Of a DNA stretch of 6,926 nt, positions 5,315 to 6,926 are shown in pieces. The stretch covers positions 1 to 6,926 of the forward strand of contig CALFNI010000618.1 of assembly GCA_937902695.1 (NCBI GenBank), in the 5' to 3' direction. The position numbers and the translations under genes are program-made. The DNA is from an uncultured Rhodanobacteraceae bacterium. Its GTDB lineage: Bacteria; Pseudomonadota; Gammaproteobacteria; Xanthomonadales; Rhodanobacteraceae. The notes beneath the pieces were generated by a model. That model was not told where the DNA came from. It did not search any database and saw only the letters and a list, made by a program, of their open reading frames with translations. Position 1 is the first letter of the stretch. Each line of letters opens with the position of its first letter.

Positions 5315-6220
5315 TCAGCCGCCGTCGGGATGCGCGGCCGGTCCGTTCGCCGCCCGCGGCGGGTTCGCGAATGGCGCCGCATCGCCCGGCGAGGCCTGCT
5401 GTGCCGTCAGCATGCCGCGGATCTCGCGGAGCTTCGCCTTTATCGCCGCTTCGTTCTCCGGCCCGCTGCGCAGCAGGAGCTTCTGGCCCGCCGAGCGCGC
5501 CTCGAGCGCAGGATCGGCGTACTCATACATCACCTTCGATCGCGTCAGCGCCGGCGGTTGCTGCAAATCCGGCGTCGCGAGCAGATGGTCGATGACGGCG
5601 ACGAGCCGGTCGTTGAAATAGCCGTCCGGATAGCCGAGCTCGCGGTACGACGCCTGGAACAGCGGGTAGTAGTGCACGTACCAGGCGACGACCTTCTGCG
5701 CATCGATCGATTTCGCGATCGCCCCGTAGGCGTCGTAGCGCGCGTAGTTTTTCGGGTCGATCGCTTCGCCGCCCGCATCGCGCCGCGCGACGAACGCGCC
5801 CGACGCGCCGCGCACCGGCAGCGAATCGGCCGCGATCTTCTGGCGCGGCAGGCTGTCGATCGTGGCGACGATGCGCTGGATCACATGTTCGGGATTGAGC
5901 AGCGCCGTAAGTCCTTCGCCGGTGAACGTACCGAGGGCGGCGAGCACGGCCGCATCGCTCGCATCGAGCGCGGGCAGGGGCGCGCCGTCGCTCGCGACAC
6001 CGGCGTCGCCGATCGGATGCTGGATCGCGGACGCCGGCGGCGGCGCGGGCGCCGGTGCGGTCTTGCTCGTGCCCGGCATCTCGGAGACGGCCGGCGGGCC
6101 GGTTCGCGCAAGGTAGAGCCCGATGCCGACCGCGCCGACGACTGCGAGCGCGCCGGCGAGCCACGCCCACCAGGGTGTCGAAGCGGGGCGGTTGCGAATC
6201 GTGCTCGCGCGCGCGTTCAT
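5315..6220 (-). CDS. DUF3014 domain membrane-anchored protein
   Basis: The protein has 301 residues with this start. Residues 17-37 (WWAWLAGALAVVGAVGIGLYL) are a single membrane segment after a short basic N-terminus, so the bulk is probably periplasmic. A proline/alanine-rich linker (TAPAPAPPPAS) leads to a DUF3014-like domain: LNPEHVIQRIVATIDSLP from about 108, IDPKNYARYDAY, then WYVHYYPLFQASYRELGYP from residue 180 and FNDRLVAVIDHLLATP. The C-terminal tail is rich in Ala, Pro and Gly. The family has no known function. An ATG at 6256 would add 12 residues (MEPIRPDPVEVS); I prefer 6220 because the extra codons include AGG and CCA, rare in this DNA, and a GAAG lies just before 6220, but either is possible. 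The gene is divergent from the LigD-type gene. Confidence 0.82.
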   Translation of the reverse strand: MNARASTIRNRPASTPWWAWLAGALAVVGAVGIGLYLARTGPPAVSEMPGTSKTAPAPAPPPASAIQHPIGDAGVASDGAPLPALDASDAAVLAALGTFTGEGLTALLNPEHVIQRIVATIDSLPRQKIAADSLPVRGASGAFVARRDAGGEAIDPKNYARYDAYGAIAKSIDAQKVVAWYVHYYPLFQASYRELGYPDGYFNDRLVAVIDHLLATPDLQQPPALTRSKVMYEYADPALEARSAGQKLLLRSGPENEAAIKAKLREIRGMLTAQQASPGDAAPFANPPRAANGPAAHPDGG

Positions 6221-6294
6221 CGACACTTCGACTGGATCGGGCCTGATTGGTTCCATGGGCGATCGGATGCGGTCCGGCGCGGCCCGGTTGCACC

Positions 6295-6300
6295 TACAAT
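6295..6300 (+). promoter_or_regulatory. Candidate -10 element of the LigD-type gene
   Basis: TACAAT matches the sigma70 -10 consensus at 5 of 6 positions in an otherwise GC-rich spacer. Transcription would start near 6307 and give a leader of about 30 bases containing GGAG at 6327-6330, seven bases before the ATG at 6338. I see no good -35 element, so the promoter may be weak or need an activator. Confidence 0.4.
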
Positions 6301-6337
6301 CCATTCGCCCGCCGTGCGCGCTTCGTGGAGACCTTCG

Positions 6338-6926
6338 ATGGCGAAACCCGTGTCCGCAAGCCCACCGCGAAAGCGCGCGAGCGCGACGAAGAGCTCGACG
6401 GCGCGTCCGGCGAAGCGCGCGAGCGCCGCGCCGAAGGCGATGGACGTCCGCATCACGCACCCCGAGCGCATCGTGTTTCCGGGAACGTCGTTCTCCAAAG
6501 GCGACGTCGCCGGCTACTACGCGGCGGTCATGGAGTGGTTCCTGCCCGAAGTCGCGCGGCGGCCGCTTTCGGTCATCCGCTGTCCCGACGGCGCAGGTGC
6601 CGGCTGCTTCTTCCAGAAGCATCACGCGGACACGCTGGGCGCCCATGTCGCGTCGATCCCGCTGAAGGAAAAAGGCGGCGGCAGCGAGCCTTATCTTTAC
6701 GTCGACGATGCGCAAGGCGTGCTCGAGCTCGTGCAGATGAACGCGCTCGAGTTCCATCCGTGGGGCTCGCGCGTCGACGATCCCGAGCGGCCCGATCGTC
6801 TCGTGTTCGATCTCGATCCCGCGCCCGGCATCGGCTGGCGCGATCTCGTCGCGGCGGCGAAGGACGTGCGCGCGCGCGTCGGCAAGCACGGCCTCGAAAG
6901 TTTTCCGCGTCTCTCGGGCGGCAAGG
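6338..6926 (+). CDS. ligD: LigD-type DNA polymerase/primase domain protein, N-terminal part (3' end outside window)
   Basis: The frame runs open from the ATG at 6338 to the window end (196 residues). Residues 1-35 are a basic Ala/Lys/Arg/Ser/Pro-rich stretch containing KRASA twice. From residue 37 the sequence is the archaeo-eukaryotic-primase-like POL domain of LigD: VRITHPERIVFP, then FSKGDVAGYYAAV, RPLSVIRCPDGAGAGCFFQKH, QMNALEFHPWGSRVDDPERPD and VFDLDPAPG, where Asp158 and Asp160 are the metal-binding catalytic pair; it ends in FPRLSGGK just before the conserved histidine region. Such domains fill gaps and add nucleotides at broken ends during Ku-dependent end joining. In most proteobacterial LigD proteins POL is C-terminal, after the phosphoesterase and ligase domains; here it comes first. 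GGAG at 6327-6330 supports this start. A second ATG at 6440 with AAGG before it would remove the basic tail. Confidence 0.85.
   Translation, partial: MAKPVSASPPRKRASATKSSTARPAKRASAAPKAMDVRITHPERIVFPGTSFSKGDVAGYYAAVMEWFLPEVARRPLSVIRCPDGAGAGCFFQKHHADTLGAHVASIPLKEKGGGSEPYLYVDDAQGVLELVQMNALEFHPWGSRVDDPERPDRLVFDLDPAPGIGWRDLVAAAKDVRARVGKHGLESFPRLSGGK

Noticed and set aside
6221..6337. Possible upstream extension of the LigD-type frame across the divergent spacer
   Set aside because: The frame is open, but it encodes no phosphoesterase or ligase sequence and runs antisense into DUF3014; the ATG at 6338 has a good ribosome binding site.
1..6926. CRISPR array, insertion sequence, prophage or new defence island
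   Set aside because: No regularly spaced repeats, transposase, integrase, phage structural or nuclease-effector genes were found; only the known Xre-RES module fits an accessory category.

Overview
The window is GC-rich chromosomal DNA with strong G/C bias at third codon positions. It looks like a betaproteobacterium of the Burkholderia type. That placement is inferred from base composition, protein flavour and the gene mix (fused indolepyruvate oxidoreductase, fused SpmA/SpmB, LigD polymerase domain); it is not proven. No rRNA, tRNA, CRISPR array, insertion sequence or integrase was seen.

Layout: (1) 2-715 (+) is the 3' end of a large indolepyruvate ferredoxin oxidoreductase gene. (2) 716-965 has no intact gene. 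It holds three adjacent inverted repeats and a 33-residue remnant of an OmpR/BaeR-type response regulator C-terminus. (3) On the minus strand, a DUF938 methyltransferase (2248-1649) overlaps by four bases a Dph6-related PP-loop ATP pyrophosphatase (1652-966), so the two form a translationally coupled pair. (4) Divergent from them, 2326-3555 (+) encodes a polytopic membrane protein that fuses SpmA-like and SpmB-like halves. (5) 3697-4113 and 4203-4943 (+) form an Xre-RES type II toxin-antitoxin module, with an AT-rich promoter containing a perfect 12-bp palindrome. (6) Converging on it from the minus strand are a 71-residue hydrophobic membrane protein (5220-5005) and a DUF3014 membrane-anchored protein (6220 or 6256 to 5315). 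(7) Divergent from DUF3014, a LigD-type polymerase/primase gene starts at 6338 (+) and leaves the window just after its catalytic Asp-x-Asp motif.

Functionally this is mostly a set of short independent transcription units rather than one pathway. The best-supported multi-gene units are the DUF938-Dph6-like pair (activity unknown, but it looks like a two-step modification) and the Xre-RES module (NAD+-degrading toxin with a DNA-binding antitoxin). The LigD fragment suggests a non-homologous end-joining or related repair activity that continues beyond the right edge. I did not find a clearly new multi-gene defence system. The least explained items are the methyltransferase/ATP pyrophosphatase pair, the small membrane protein, the structured 716-947 spacer and the LigD gene that begins directly at the polymerase domain.
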